Source: CAYNFH01 sp964396385 (GTDB taxonomy: Bacteria > Armatimonadota > Chthonomonadetes > Chthonomonadales > CAJBBX01). From it: DNA of 30,371 bases. Every line of letters starts with the position of its first letter. Positions within the stretch are counted from its first letter, which is position 1. A model generated the notes under the pieces. That model did not search any database and was not told where the DNA came from. It saw only the letters and a program-made list of their open reading frames with translations. Below, one piece after another: positions 6,621 through 14,717 of this stretch. The stretch covers positions 1 to 30,371 of the forward strand of contig CAYNFH010000048.1 of NCBI GenBank assembly GCA_964396385.1. The letters run 5' to 3'. The position numbers and the translations under genes were made by a program.

Positions 6621-7534
6621 GCTCTCAGAATTCTTTCCCGGAATAGCGCGTGGAATGCGTCCGCGTCGACATCGGTGGCGACCTCGCAGTTGGCGGGGGA
6701 GCCCGGGCCGGGCCGCTCAAATACTACCGTCCCCGCCCTGGCAGCGGTGAAGTCTATGCGGGCCACCGCCGGCTCAGTGCGTAGTATCTCCGGGCGGAAC
6801 GCCGCCACGACGGCGAGCGGATCATGCATGGGCGACTCCGCGCATTTGATTGCATTGAACCAGACCCGGTGCATGCCCACCAGGGCGTCCGCCAAGGGAC
6901 CGCCGATTGCCGCGATCTCATCCACCAGGTCCTGGGCCATTCGGGTCTTGGACGTTACGTTCAAACCGACGAAGGTCAACGGGGTTCCCGAGTCCAGAAC
7001 CCGCTGGACCGCCGTCTGGTCACAGGCAACATTGTGTTCGTGGCGCGCGACGTCCGCCCCGAATCCCACAAAGTTGGATGCCATGGCGACAATTCGCGTA
7101 ACGTGGCGCATCTCCTGCGGGTATTTGTCCATAGCGATTGCCAGGTTGGTCATGGCGCCGATGGGCAGCAGCGTGAGGGGCTGGTTCTGCGCCGCCGCCC
7201 CCTCCGCGCAGAGGGCAATGGTCCGGGCCGCGTCTTCCTGGGCCAGGTCCCCCTCGCTTACGCCGCTCAGGTCGATGCCGCGGCCTTCGTGCCCCATCCA
7301 TCCGATGGTCTTGCCCGGAGTAAGTGCCTGGCTGGCGCCCTCCGCTACTCGCACCTCGTCCCTGCCCAGGAGCCGCAGGAGCGTCCTGGCGATGCGGGCA
7401 CGGGTGCGCACGTCGTTGTTCACGGTTGTGACGGCGCGCAGGTCCAGCTCCGGCGCGGTGGCGGCGAGCAACAGGGCGTAGGCATCGTCGATGTCAGTTC
7501 CGATGTCGGTGTCCAGGACTACGGGCAGGGGCAT
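6608..7534 (-). CDS. inosine/uridine-preferring nucleoside hydrolase family protein
   Basis: A 308-residue enzyme that hydrolyses the N-glycosidic bond of ribonucleosides to ribose and free base, using a calcium ion held by aspartates. The N-terminal signature VLDTDIGTDIDDAYALLLA (residues ~6-24) is the family DxDxxxDD-type motif with two extra residues. Later signatures are EHNVACDQTAVQ (the ExNxxxD region) and MHDPLAVVAA, the HDPLA motif near the C-terminus. Full length for the family. No signal peptide. The gene ends inside a heptamer repeat arm, so its last residues (RAVEG) and stop come from the edge of the repeat. Base specificity cannot be read from the sequence. Confidence 0.92.
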   Translation of the reverse strand: MPLPVVLDTDIGTDIDDAYALLLAATAPELDLRAVTTVNNDVRTRARIARTLLRLLGRDEVRVAEGASQALTPGKTIGWMGHEGRGIDLSGVSEGDLAQEDAARTIALCAEGAAAQNQPLTLLPIGAMTNLAIAMDKYPQEMRHVTRIVAMASNFVGFGADVARHEHNVACDQTAVQRVLDSGTPLTFVGLNVTSKTRMAQDLVDEIAAIGGPLADALVGMHRVWFNAIKCAESPMHDPLAVVAAFRPEILRTEPAVARIDFTAARAGTVVFERPGPGSPANCEVATDVDADAFHALFRERILRAVEG

Positions 7535-7552
7535 GAAGAAGCTCCGGGAGAG

Positions 7553-7620
7553 GACGGAAGACGGGTGACGGGCGACCGACGGATTCCGGATCCGTCCTCC
7601 GTCTCCCGTCTTCCGTCACC
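7553..7620. repeat. inverted heptamer element, GACGGxx x4 / CGTCxxC x4
   Basis: Left arm 7553-7580 has four 7-bp units of the GACGGAA/GACGGGT kind; right arm 7593-7620 has four CGTCxxC units. The 12-base centre contains CGGATTCCGG. It can fold into one long imperfect hairpin and lies between two divergently oriented genes (7534 minus, 7708 plus). Confidence 0.93.
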
Positions 7621-7707
7621 AACGCGTATAATCATAGTAGCATTACCGCTTAGCCCCCTGCAAGCGGAGTGTGCCGTGGGAACGGCACCCGGGAGGACAG
7701 CGAACGC

Positions 7708-8247
7708 ATGTCGCGCATGATGTCCCGTCCGCGGCGGCGGGAAGGGCCCGGACTGGGCCAGAAGCTCTCCGAGTCGTTTGTATACATTGTGATTCTCATC
7801 GCCCTGGTCCTGGCGGGGCGGTGGTACTTCTTCGTCTATCGCAGGTCTCCCCAAGTCGCCCTCCAGTCGTTCATCACGGCCGTGGACCACAGCAACTCGG
7901 ATGCGCAGTATGACATGATCTCCAGTAATACGAAGGCGTTCTATCCGAGCAAGGATGCGTATGACAGCAAGTGCCCGCTGGCGCATGGGTTAGCGGAGAA
8001 GATTGCCAACTTCGGAATCACCAACATGAAGGTAACGGGCGAGACGGCGGAGGCGGACGTATCGCTGTCCATTCGAAAGGCGACCGGAACGGGCGGGCTT
8101 CCCGGCGCGTCGCTTGTCAACGCCGAGACGCAACCTGCTACCGACCACTACGTTCTCAAAGAGGAATCCACCGGCTGGAAGGTGGACCTGGCGGATTCCA
8201 AGCTCGATTCGGCGAAGCTTGCGGAGCCAAGCAACGGAGTGCACTAG
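7708..8247 (+). CDS. single-span membrane protein, first of four paralogues
   Basis: A 179-residue protein with a basic N-terminus (MSRMMSRPRRREG), one membrane helix (about residues 24-42, VYIVILIALVLAGRWYFFV) and a presumed extracytoplasmic domain. That domain starts YRRSPQVALQSFITAVDHSNSDAQYDMISSNTK and ends YVLKEESTGWKVDLADSK, the pattern of DUF4878/NTF2-like lipoprotein-type domains (paired helix, then a strand ending in W K(V/L)D). The ATG at 7708 has GGAGG 11 nt upstream. Unlike the next two genes it lacks the zinc ribbon. It heads a same-strand run (7708-11045) of four genes sharing this architecture. Function is unknown. Confidence 0.8.
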   Translation: MSRMMSRPRRREGPGLGQKLSESFVYIVILIALVLAGRWYFFVYRRSPQVALQSFITAVDHSNSDAQYDMISSNTKAFYPSKDAYDSKCPLAHGLAEKIANFGITNMKVTGETAEADVSLSIRKATGTGGLPGASLVNAETQPATDHYVLKEESTGWKVDLADSKLDSAKLAEPSNGVH

Positions 8248-8251
8248 TCGA

Positions 8252-8330
8252 GGGATGAGGGATGAACCCGGAATGACGGGTGACGGGTGACGGACCCCGG
8301 CCTCCGTCGGTCCCCCGTCTTCCGTCGTCC
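8252..8330. repeat. heptamer element with GGGATGA and GTGACGG units
   Basis: Begins four bases after a stop codon. Two GGGATGA units (8252-8265), then three (A/G)TGACGG units (8273-8293), then a complementary right side rich in CGTC. The GGGATGA unit recurs in the array at 27040-27060. Confidence 0.85.
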
Positions 8331-8347
8331 CTGAAAGAGAGAAGACA

Positions 8348-9514
8348 ATGCAGTGTCCAAGATGCGGGTGCGGCGTTCCAGACACCAAGACAGAGTGCAC
8401 GTATTGTGGGGCGCCCCTGCCACCCCCCGGCTCGCAGCAGCAGCACACGCCGGGAGGGTTTGGGGCGCACGCCGGATTCGGTACGGGCATGGCCGGGGAT
8501 CGTGAGGACCATGTCCACACGGAGGCGGCGGCCGCCCCTCCGGAGTATGAGATTGTGGAGGATGAGCCGGTAGCGGGCATTCCGGGCCTACCGCCGCCCC
8601 AAGAGCACCAACCGGCAGCGGGGATCCCCGGGCTTCCGCTGCCGCAAGCGCCCCCGCTGCCGCAAACGCCTCCTGCCAACTATCTGCAGCCGGAACAGGT
8701 GCAGCCGAACTACGCTCAGCCGAACTATCTCCAGGGCAATGTGCCTGACTATCCTCCCGCCAACTACCTGCAGGGCAACCAGACCGCTGCAACAGGGGGT
8801 GGGGAGATGCGAGTATCGCTCACCGGGGAAGTGATGCAGGCGCCACCGCCGCCGCGCGTTTCGGGTCCCATCGGCGCCCCACCCGCGCCGCCTCCCCTTC
8901 GCGGTCCGGCGCCCATTCCGCCAAGAGCGGGGGCGCGCGCGTCCTACATCCGGCCGGCTCGTGAGGAGGCCCCGGCCAGCTCCGGCTCGGGGCTGATGTG
9001 GGGCATTATCCTGGCCGTCATCGTGCTGATCGGCGCGGGCGCCGGGGGATGGTACTGGTACAACAACCGGACGAATCCCAAGGACCAGGCACAGAAGCTC
9101 CTGAACGCGGTGCTGGTGGATCATGATTGGAAGACCACCTACGGCCTGGTCGCCATGAACGCTGAGACAAAGAAGAAGTATCCGAACGCCGACTCTGTTG
9201 CCTCCGAGCAGAACAAGCAGATCAATGCGAATCCCATGGCCGCCCAGATCTTCAACAACCTGAAGTTCACCAACATAACCACCGGGGATCCAACGTTCAA
9301 CAACGGCAAGGCGGATGTGCCCACGTCGGCGTCATTGAGCATCGCCGGTCGGTCCCTGAGTTTCCACGGTACAGCTCACATGGTTCGGGAGGCGGGCATC
9401 TGGAAACTGGACGCAACCTCCAATGATCCCCAGCAGCTCATCAGTATGCAATCGGATCTGCTTAAGCCCGATATGGGGGGTGGAGGCGGCATGGCAGGTA
9501 CGGGTGGACGCTAA
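8348..9514 (+). CDS. zinc-ribbon, proline-rich, single-span membrane protein (paralogue 2)
   Basis: A 388-residue protein in four parts. (1) N-terminal zinc ribbon with cysteines 3, 6, 17 and 20. (2) A long proline-rich cytoplasmic linker (~24-213) with repeated short motifs: DEPVAGIPGLP (72-82), a second AGIPGLP (91-97), four NY(L/A)Q units (111-142) and RVSLTGE (155-161). (3) One membrane helix (~215-237, LMWGIILAVIVLIG). (4) A C-terminal outer domain beginning NPKDQAQKLLNAVLVDHDWKTTYGLV and ending IWKLDATS, homologous in layout to its neighbours. The linker motifs are shared with the gene at 9572. Function unknown; the layout suggests an inside-zinc-ribbon, outside-sensor protein. Its glycine-rich tail is low complexity. 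Confidence 0.85.
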   Translation: MQCPRCGCGVPDTKTECTYCGAPLPPPGSQQQHTPGGFGAHAGFGTGMAGDREDHVHTEAAAAPPEYEIVEDEPVAGIPGLPPPQEHQPAAGIPGLPLPQAPPLPQTPPANYLQPEQVQPNYAQPNYLQGNVPDYPPANYLQGNQTAATGGGEMRVSLTGEVMQAPPPPRVSGPIGAPPAPPPLRGPAPIPPRAGARASYIRPAREEAPASSGSGLMWGIILAVIVLIGAGAGGWYWYNNRTNPKDQAQKLLNAVLVDHDWKTTYGLVAMNAETKKKYPNADSVASEQNKQINANPMAAQIFNNLKFTNITTGDPTFNNGKADVPTSASLSIAGRSLSFHGTAHMVREAGIWKLDATSNDPQQLISMQSDLLKPDMGGGGGMAGTGGR

Positions 9515-9571
9515 GGGCGGGCGGCACACGTAACCGAAACTATAAGAAAAGCGTGAGAGGAGTAGCAGTAG

Positions 9572-10396
9572 ATGCAATGTCCCCGGTGCGGCTCCGGCGT
9601 AGCGGCCGAGAAGACGGAGTGTCCCATCTGCGGGGCAGTGTTGCCCCCACCGGAGCAGCGGCCCGGAGCGCCCCGGGGGCTGACGGCGCCAGTGGCCCCG
9701 TCTGGGCCGCCTCCTCTTCAGACCGATGAGCCGGTAGCCGGGATTCCCGGTCTTCCCCTTAACCCGGAGGAGGCGCCTTCACCGAACTACCTCCAGCCCA
9801 ACTACCTGCAGCCGGGCCAGCCCGGCGCCCCATCAACCGGCAGCCTGCGGGTCTCCCTGACCGGTGAAACCCATGAGGCGCCCGCTCCGTCGCGAACGGT
9901 GGGACTGAACGGGTCCGATCCGATACCGCGCCGGCCCGTGGAGCGGGAGCGGGCGCCGGCCAAGTTCGGCACCGGCGCTATCGTCGCGGTGGTTTTGCTC
10001 ATCCTCGTGCTGGCTGGAGGCGCGGCGGGCTGGTGGTACTGGCAGAAGCAGCACGCCCCCGCCCAGACCGTGGACCGGTTTTTCGAGGCGGTGCAGAAGA
10101 AGGACTGGAAGACCGTCTACAACATGCTGGAGTTCCCAGAGGGCCAGAAGAAGGTGTCCGAGGACCAGTTCACCATGGTCATGGGCACCCTGGGCTCTCT
10201 CTTCGTAATCAAGGAGTACAAGATAGACAAGGTTGAAACCAACGGAGACACCGCATCGGTGACCGTGACGGTGACCACCGGAGTGGGTGGTAAGTCCACC
10301 ACGCAGACGGCCCCGGTGCCGTTGAAGCGGGTGAACGGCGTTTGGAAGCTGGACGCCGCGCCCGGCAAGGGAGGGCTGCCCGGCTTCAGCCCATAG
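9572..10396 (+). CDS. zinc-ribbon, proline-rich, single-span membrane protein (paralogue 3)
   Basis: A 274-residue shorter relative of the gene at 8348. Zinc ribbon cysteines are at 3, 6, 17 and 20. The linker again has DEPVAGIPGLP (52-62), two NYLQ units (72-80) and RVSLTGE (93-99). One membrane helix (~134-157) is followed by the outer domain, which starts QTVDRFFEAVQKKDWKTVYNMLEF and ends VNGVWKLDAAPG, a DUF4878-like pattern. The ATG at 9572 is preceded by GAGAGGAG about 10 nt upstream. The retention of identical linker motifs while the surrounding proline-rich sequence has diverged suggests they bind something. It ends 10 nt before the next paralogue, so the two are probably co-transcribed. 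Confidence 0.85.
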   Translation: MQCPRCGSGVAAEKTECPICGAVLPPPEQRPGAPRGLTAPVAPSGPPPLQTDEPVAGIPGLPLNPEEAPSPNYLQPNYLQPGQPGAPSTGSLRVSLTGETHEAPAPSRTVGLNGSDPIPRRPVERERAPAKFGTGAIVAVVLLILVLAGGAAGWWYWQKQHAPAQTVDRFFEAVQKKDWKTVYNMLEFPEGQKKVSEDQFTMVMGTLGSLFVIKEYKIDKVETNGDTASVTVTVTTGVGGKSTTQTAPVPLKRVNGVWKLDAAPGKGGLPGFSP

Positions 10397-10406
10397 GCAT
10401 GTTCCG

Positions 10407-11045
10407 ATGGACGAAGGCAATGTCGCGGTCCCCCAATACCGGCCGCGCGCCGTAACGCTCAAGCGCGAGGCGACCATCATCGCGGCCGGCCTGGCCTTGC
10501 TCTTGGCGGCGGCGATGGGCGCCTGGTACCTGATCTACTACCAGCGCTCGCCGTCCGCGGTAGTGGACCGGTTCATGGCGGCGGACCGGCGGGGCAGCTA
10601 CAGCGAAGAGACGCAGTACGTGGCGGACCGCTGGGATTCCCGCCTGGTGCTCTCCGCGCTCCAGAACTACCGGCAGCAGGGCGGCGCCTCTCCGTTCAAC
10701 GGAAGCCGGATTGCCGGCACTACCGTCACCGGAGATTCCGCACAGGTGAACGTGGAGCTCAAGCTCCCCGCCATGACACTTCCCATGCCCGCGCTGCCCG
10801 GCATTGCGCCGGCCCCGCCACCCGGCAACACCACATACGTGGTGACCTTCGTGCTGATCAAGCAGAATGGGGAGTGGAAGATAGACCCCACGCAGACGCT
10901 GGCGAGCCTCACCGGCGCGCTTCTGGCCGGCGGCCTGCGCGGCCTCCCGACGGCTCCTCCAAACCTCCCGAACCTCTTTCCCGGCGCGCCGGGAGCCGTG
11001 CCGGCGCCCGCGCCGGGGCCCCAGCCGGGCTCCGGAGCGATCTAG
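10407..11045 (+). CDS. single-span membrane protein (paralogue 4, no zinc ribbon)
   Basis: A 212-residue protein with a short cytoplasmic N-terminus, one membrane helix (~residues 24-46, ATIIAAGLALLLAAAMGAWYLIYY), and an outer domain that starts RSPSAVVDRFMAADRRGSYSEETQYVADRW and ends VLIKQNGEWKIDPTQ. The order (helix, YYQRSP, family domain with W-K-(I/V/L)-D end) matches the gene at 7708 (VYRRSP...WKVD). A proline/glycine-rich tail follows. It starts 10 nt after the preceding paralogue, with a weak ribosome site, consistent with coupling. Function unknown. Confidence 0.8.
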   Translation: MDEGNVAVPQYRPRAVTLKREATIIAAGLALLLAAAMGAWYLIYYQRSPSAVVDRFMAADRRGSYSEETQYVADRWDSRLVLSALQNYRQQGGASPFNGSRIAGTTVTGDSAQVNVELKLPAMTLPMPALPGIAPAPPPGNTTYVVTFVLIKQNGEWKIDPTQTLASLTGALLAGGLRGLPTAPPNLPNLFPGAPGAVPAPAPGPQPGSGAI

Positions 11046-11067
11046 GCGGTTCATCCGGAACACTTTC

Positions 11068-11160
11068 CCCGGCGACTTAAGTCGCAGGCAACAAGTACGC
11101 CAAGTCTCCCTGCGGGGACTCCGGAGAATACGAAGGACTTGCCGAATGAGCCACATAGCA
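11068..11160. repeat. 92-bp dispersed hairpin repeat, copy A
   Basis: Aligns along its length with the copy before the peptidase gene (21331-21550, after removing its insertion). It has a GCGACTTAAGTCGC hairpin at the left, an AGTCTCCCTGCGGGGACT hairpin in the middle, and ends TGCCGAATGAGCCACATAGC. That end includes the ATG at 11146 and an AAGGA eight bases before it, so the repeat itself brings a usable start site. Confidence 0.8.
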
Positions 11161-11172
11161 GACTGCGAGGAG

Positions 11173-11835
11173 ATGCGCGTGAGGAACGCTGCTACGCACC
11201 GGCTCCGGACGGCCGCGCTCATTCTGGCGCTCGCCGCTCTCGCGGGAGGCGTGTCGTTTGCGCAATCGCGGCGCGCCATGAGCCGCTATCGGCAGGCCGT
11301 CGCGCGGCTGATCCGGGCGCGGACGCTCCACGTGAAGGTGCACGACAACCGCACGCATGGAGACACCGAGTACTGGCTGATGAAGCCCAACCGGTACAAG
11401 GTGTTCCGGCCGGATGGCAGCAAGGTCTACTGCGATGGCAGGCGGGAGGTGAGCATCTCCCCGACCGGAGAGGTCAAGACCACGGCGGCGCCGCGCACCT
11501 TCCCGTTTGACGATGACGACCGCATCCGGCTGGACTTTCAACCCTTCTGGGATCCAAGCAGCGTGTTTGGTCGCGACCTCTCGTCCACGCCCAGCGTGAA
11601 CGAGTTCGGCGGAGTGAAGCGTCGTTCGTACAGCCTGATGACCACGCCAGGTGGCGTCTACTGGGGCCATCGCTATCTCGACCCGATCACGATGCTGCCC
11701 GTCGGGCATCACACCGAATTCCAAGACAACGTGGAAACGGACCAATCCTATCCCATCGTCCAGTTGAACCCGCCCCTGCGCATTTCGGACTTCCGCCCGC
11801 CACAAATGGTAAGACCTGCCTCTCCGCGCCGTTAG
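11173..11835 (+). CDS. exported LolA-like / outer-membrane-lipoprotein-sorting-type protein
   Basis: A ~220-residue exported protein. The signal peptide is basic, then hydrophobic (TAALILALAALAGGVSFAQ). The mature part reads LIRARTLHVKVHDNRT...TEYWLMKPNRYKVFRPDGSKVYCDGRREVSISPTG, the half-barrel pattern of LolA-like and DUF2092-type proteins (short strands, KPNRY, then 'D G ... Y' turns). No lipobox cysteine. Start choice: the ATG at 11146 lies in a dispersed repeat and would add an acidic leader (SHIADCEE); I prefer 11173, and a GTG at 11179 is even better spaced from the GAGGAG at 11167-11172. The downstream gene is also exported. A role in envelope lipid or lipoprotein handling is inferred from fold only. 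Confidence 0.75.
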   Translation: MRVRNAATHRLRTAALILALAALAGGVSFAQSRRAMSRYRQAVARLIRARTLHVKVHDNRTHGDTEYWLMKPNRYKVFRPDGSKVYCDGRREVSISPTGEVKTTAAPRTFPFDDDDRIRLDFQPFWDPSSVFGRDLSSTPSVNEFGGVKRRSYSLMTTPGGVYWGHRYLDPITMLPVGHHTEFQDNVETDQSYPIVQLNPPLRISDFRPPQMVRPASPRR

Positions 11836-11867
11836 AAGCAGATAGTCGCCCGCCATTACGATCACAT

Positions 11868-11873
11868 GGAGGA
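11868..11873 (+). promoter_or_regulatory. ribosome binding site deciding the start at 11878
   Basis: GGAGGA four bases before the ATG at 11878. An alternative ATG at 11866 has no such site and would add only MEEW before the signal peptide. Confidence 0.7.
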
Positions 11874-11877
11874 ATGG

Positions 11878-12585
11878 ATGAAAACTGCTTGGGTCCGACT
11901 TACACTATTGTCCCTGCTCATAGGCGCCTGTCTATTCCATGTAAGAGACGCGTGCGGGCAGCGGGCGGTGCTGAACGGGAGAACGATCAGTGCGGGAGTG
12001 AAGACGATAGGCGGCAGGCCGTATGTTCCGCTGAGCGACGTGGCCCGCGCGCTGGGCATGAACGTGGTCAGGAAGGGCGACGCGTACGTGCTTATCGCCA
12101 CGGGTGGCGCCAACCAGATTGCAGGCCGCAACACGGGCAGGCTCGGGGACGAGCTATTTACCGGCCAGTGGCGGTTCAAGGTGACGGGCGTCCATACGAC
12201 CACCAAGTACGTAAGCCGCTTCCGCGCGGGACAGACGTTCTGGACGCCCGCGTCCGAGGCAGACAAGCTCGTGATTGTGGATTGCCGGATCAAGAACCGT
12301 CGCCCGCAGAAAGAGCTTGTCTATCTGGACACCAGATTCGGGGAAGGTATTCACACGGCTCTCGCGGACACCGGCGGTCACTCCTACGAGCCCCTAGCGT
12401 ACGACGCGCATCACGACTACTTCGACTACGCGCAGTCTGTGCTGCCTGGCGCAGCCATCGACTTCGCGCTCGTATTCAGCGTACCTAAGGCCACGGTGCC
12501 GCAGAGCCTGGTATTTACCCTCTCCCGCTACGATGATCGCGGCGATCCCAGGAAGCATACGGACGTGCGGGTGGCCCTGCGGTGA
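11878..12585 (+). CDS. exported protein with copper amine oxidase N-terminal-like domain and DUF4352-like domain
   Basis: A 235-residue protein. The signal peptide is MKTAWVRLTLLSLLIGACLF, with a cleavage site near DACGQ. Residues ~30-75 (VLNGRTISAGVKTIGGRPYVPLSDVARALGMNVVRKGDAYVLI) are a classic copper-amine-oxidase N-terminal/stalk-type module, a non-catalytic surface domain. The rest (FKVTGVHTTTKYVSRF...KLVIVDCRIKNRR...SQSLVFTLS) has the immunoglobulin-like layout of DUF4352 domains. Probably periplasmic or cell-surface; no enzyme function is expected. Its TGA stop (12583-12585) overlaps the first bases of a heptamer array. It follows the LolA-like gene by 42 nt, so the two may be co-transcribed. 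Confidence 0.82.
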   Translation: MKTAWVRLTLLSLLIGACLFHVRDACGQRAVLNGRTISAGVKTIGGRPYVPLSDVARALGMNVVRKGDAYVLIATGGANQIAGRNTGRLGDELFTGQWRFKVTGVHTTTKYVSRFRAGQTFWTPASEADKLVIVDCRIKNRRPQKELVYLDTRFGEGIHTALADTGGHSYEPLAYDAHHDYFDYAQSVLPGAAIDFALVFSVPKATVPQSLVFTLSRYDDRGDPRKHTDVRVALR

Positions 12586-12728
12586 CGGAGGACGGAGGAC
12601 GGAAGACGGGTGGCGGATGCCTCAAACCACCAAGACACTAAGGCACAAAGATTATAGGGTCCGGCGTTCCTTGGTGTCTTCGCGCCCTGGTGGCGCAACT
12701 CTCCGTTCCCGTCCTCCATCACTCCTCC
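12584..12728. repeat. composite inverted element between convergent genes
   Basis: Outer left arm: four heptamers GACGGAG/GACGGAA/GACGGGT (12584-12611, 28 bp). Outer right arm: complementary CTCCGTTCCCGTCCTCC-type units (12701-12728). Nested inside is a second inverted pair of 8-bp units, ACCACCAAGACACTAAGG... (12626-12650) and ...CCTTGGTGTCTT...CTGGTGG (12669-12693). The stop codons of both convergent genes (12585 plus, 12719 minus) fall in the outer arms. It could act as a bidirectional terminator; this is inference. Confidence 0.9.
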
Positions 12729-14527
12729 AGCAGCTCACCCAACCTATCCACCATGCCGGCGAAGAGGGCGAAAGTGCGCTCTACGGGCTCCGGGCGACTG
12801 AGATCGACGCCGGCCAGGCGGAGAGCGTCCAGCGGGTACAGCGAGCCGCCCGCCTTGAGGAACTCCAGGTACTGCTTCGCGGCGGGCGCCCCCTCCCGGC
12901 GCACCCGCTCCGCAAGGGCGTGCGCGCCGGAGATGCCGGTGGCGTACTGGTAGACGTAGAAGTTAGAGTAGAGGTGCGTAGGGAATTGCGCCCACGTGAT
13001 ACCGACGCGGTCCGCATCTACCTCGACGCCGTTGCCATAGCCCTCGCGGAACAGCTCTGTCATCAGCTCCATCAGTCTGTCCGCCGTCAGCGCCTCTCCT
13101 CGTTCGGCGCGCGCGTGTATCTCCTGCTCGAAGAGGGCCAGGGTGGGCATGACAAAGAAGTAGCGGTGGAAGTTGGACATCGCCTCCTCAATCACCGCGA
13201 TCTGAAACTCCTTGTCTGAGTGGGTCTCAAGCAGGTGGGCGCGCACCATGGCCTGGTTGAAGTTGGACGCAACCTCCGCTACGAAGATGGAGTAGTCCGA
13301 ATAGACCGGGGGCTGTGTCTTCCAGGCGAAGTAGGAGTGGAGCGAGTGGCCCAGTTCGTGCGCCAGGGTGCTCATGCCGAACAGGTCGTCGTTGTAGCTC
13401 ATCAGGATGAACGGGTGGGTCCCCTGTACGCCGTTGGAGAAGGCGCCCATCCGCTTTCCTTTGTTGGGGTAGACGTCCACCCACCGCTGCTCCAATACTC
13501 CTCGGCGGAGCGTCTCCACATACTCCTTGCCGAGCGGGGCCATCCCTTCGCAGACCCACTCCACCGACTGCCGGAACGGGACCTGCGGGGTCTGCCGGGC
13601 GAGAGGCGCTTTGATATCGAACACGTGGAGCCGGCCGTATCCCAGGGCGCGGCGGCGGATGTCCCAGTACTTGTGCCAGGTTGGCAAGTTTTTGCGGTAG
13701 GTGGCCAGGAGGTTGTGAAACACCGATTCCGGGATGTGGCTGGCGGCGAGAGCCGCCTCGAGCGCCGAACCGTACCTTCGGGCCCGCGCCACGACCACGT
13801 GCTGGTGCACCCCCGCCGCCAGGCACTCGGCGATGGTGTTGCGCATGGAAAGGTAGGCATCCGCGTAGCTCTCCCAGGCGGTGCGGCGCGTCTCACGGTC
13901 CGGGCTGGCCAACAGCGAGGTGATGGCGCCCTGAGCGACTTCCAGCTCCGCGCCCTGCGAGTCCCTGGCGGGCCGGAAGGTCAGGTCAGCGTCCGAGAGC
14001 GTGCCGTGGATCCGGCGCGTGTAGGAGAACGGCTCCCTCACCTGGCCGAGCAGCTCCTCCACCTCGGCGGAGCGGATGTGCGGTCGGCGCTGCTCCAGCG
14101 TGTCGAAGTAGTGGCTGTACACGGCGAGGCGCGGCTCCTCGGCCACCAGCGCCCGCAGCCGTTGCGCTTTCAGGGCCAGGATCTCCGGCTCTCCGAAGGC
14201 CATGGCGGCATCGGCCTGGGCCCAGAGGCCGTTGACGCGGCTGAACATGGCGGTGCCCTGCGTGTCCGCGGTATCCACGGTGTGGCGCAGCACCGCATAC
14301 ACATGCAGCTTGCCCAGGCGCGCCTCCAGTTCAGACTTGCTATCGAGCCAATCGGCCAGGACCGCGCCGCTCTCCCCCAGTCGGCCGGCGTATTGCGAGA
14401 CCGCGCGGATCGCCTCCGGCACACGGGCCATCTCGGCTTCCCACTCCTGGTCCGTCGGAAAGATGCTGGCGGCGTCCCAGGTGTATTCGACCGGCACTTC
14501 GCTGCGCTGGGGAAGCTGTTTGGGCAT
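12719..14527 (-). CDS. pepF: oligoendopeptidase F (M3 family zinc metallopeptidase)
   Basis: A 602-residue cytoplasmic enzyme that cleaves short peptides. The zinc motif HELGH (residues ~390-394, in STLAHELGHSLHSYFAW) gives two histidine ligands and the catalytic glutamate; the third ligand is the glutamate in FVAEVASNFNQ about 25 residues later. Upstream are the M3B-type NGVQGTHPFILMSYNDD substrate segment and an all-helical N-terminal half (SVEWVCEGMAPLG etc.). Length fits PepF (about 600). The ATG at 14527 (MPKQLPQRSEVPVEYTWD) has AGGAG about seven bases upstream; the frame continues upstream only through a repeat element. Role: peptide turnover. The stop lies in the right arm of the composite repeat. 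Confidence 0.95.
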   Translation of the reverse strand: MPKQLPQRSEVPVEYTWDAASIFPTDQEWEAEMARVPEAIRAVSQYAGRLGESGAVLADWLDSKSELEARLGKLHVYAVLRHTVDTADTQGTAMFSRVNGLWAQADAAMAFGEPEILALKAQRLRALVAEEPRLAVYSHYFDTLEQRRPHIRSAEVEELLGQVREPFSYTRRIHGTLSDADLTFRPARDSQGAELEVAQGAITSLLASPDRETRRTAWESYADAYLSMRNTIAECLAAGVHQHVVVARARRYGSALEAALAASHIPESVFHNLLATYRKNLPTWHKYWDIRRRALGYGRLHVFDIKAPLARQTPQVPFRQSVEWVCEGMAPLGKEYVETLRRGVLEQRWVDVYPNKGKRMGAFSNGVQGTHPFILMSYNDDLFGMSTLAHELGHSLHSYFAWKTQPPVYSDYSIFVAEVASNFNQAMVRAHLLETHSDKEFQIAVIEEAMSNFHRYFFVMPTLALFEQEIHARAERGEALTADRLMELMTELFREGYGNGVEVDADRVGITWAQFPTHLYSNFYVYQYATGISGAHALAERVRREGAPAAKQYLEFLKAGGSLYPLDALRLAGVDLSRPEPVERTFALFAGMVDRLGELLEE

Positions 14528-14541
14528 GAATGGCTCCTGTA

Positions 14542-14617
14542 TGGGTGTGTGGGAGTATGGGAGTATGGGAGGTTCCACAAGGCTCCCACACGCCCACACC
14601 CCCATACTCCCACACAG
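14542..14617. repeat. inverted octamer-type element, TATGGGAG / CTCCCATA
   Basis: Left arm 14542-14575 has GTGTGGGAGTATGGGAGTAT-type units; right arm 14583-14617 is the complement (CCCATACTCCCACAC). Centre of seven bases. It sits in the divergent spacer between pepF and gnd. Almost the same arm sequences occur at 19920-19988, 5.4 kb away. Confidence 0.92.
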
Positions 14618-14717
14618 ATTATTGCAAAGCGACCTCACTTCCTCCGCGCAGGAGTCACGCGCCACACGCGGAAGAAGGGGGCGGCCACGCGATGGCTGTC
14701 TGTGTTGGAGGTGGAAG

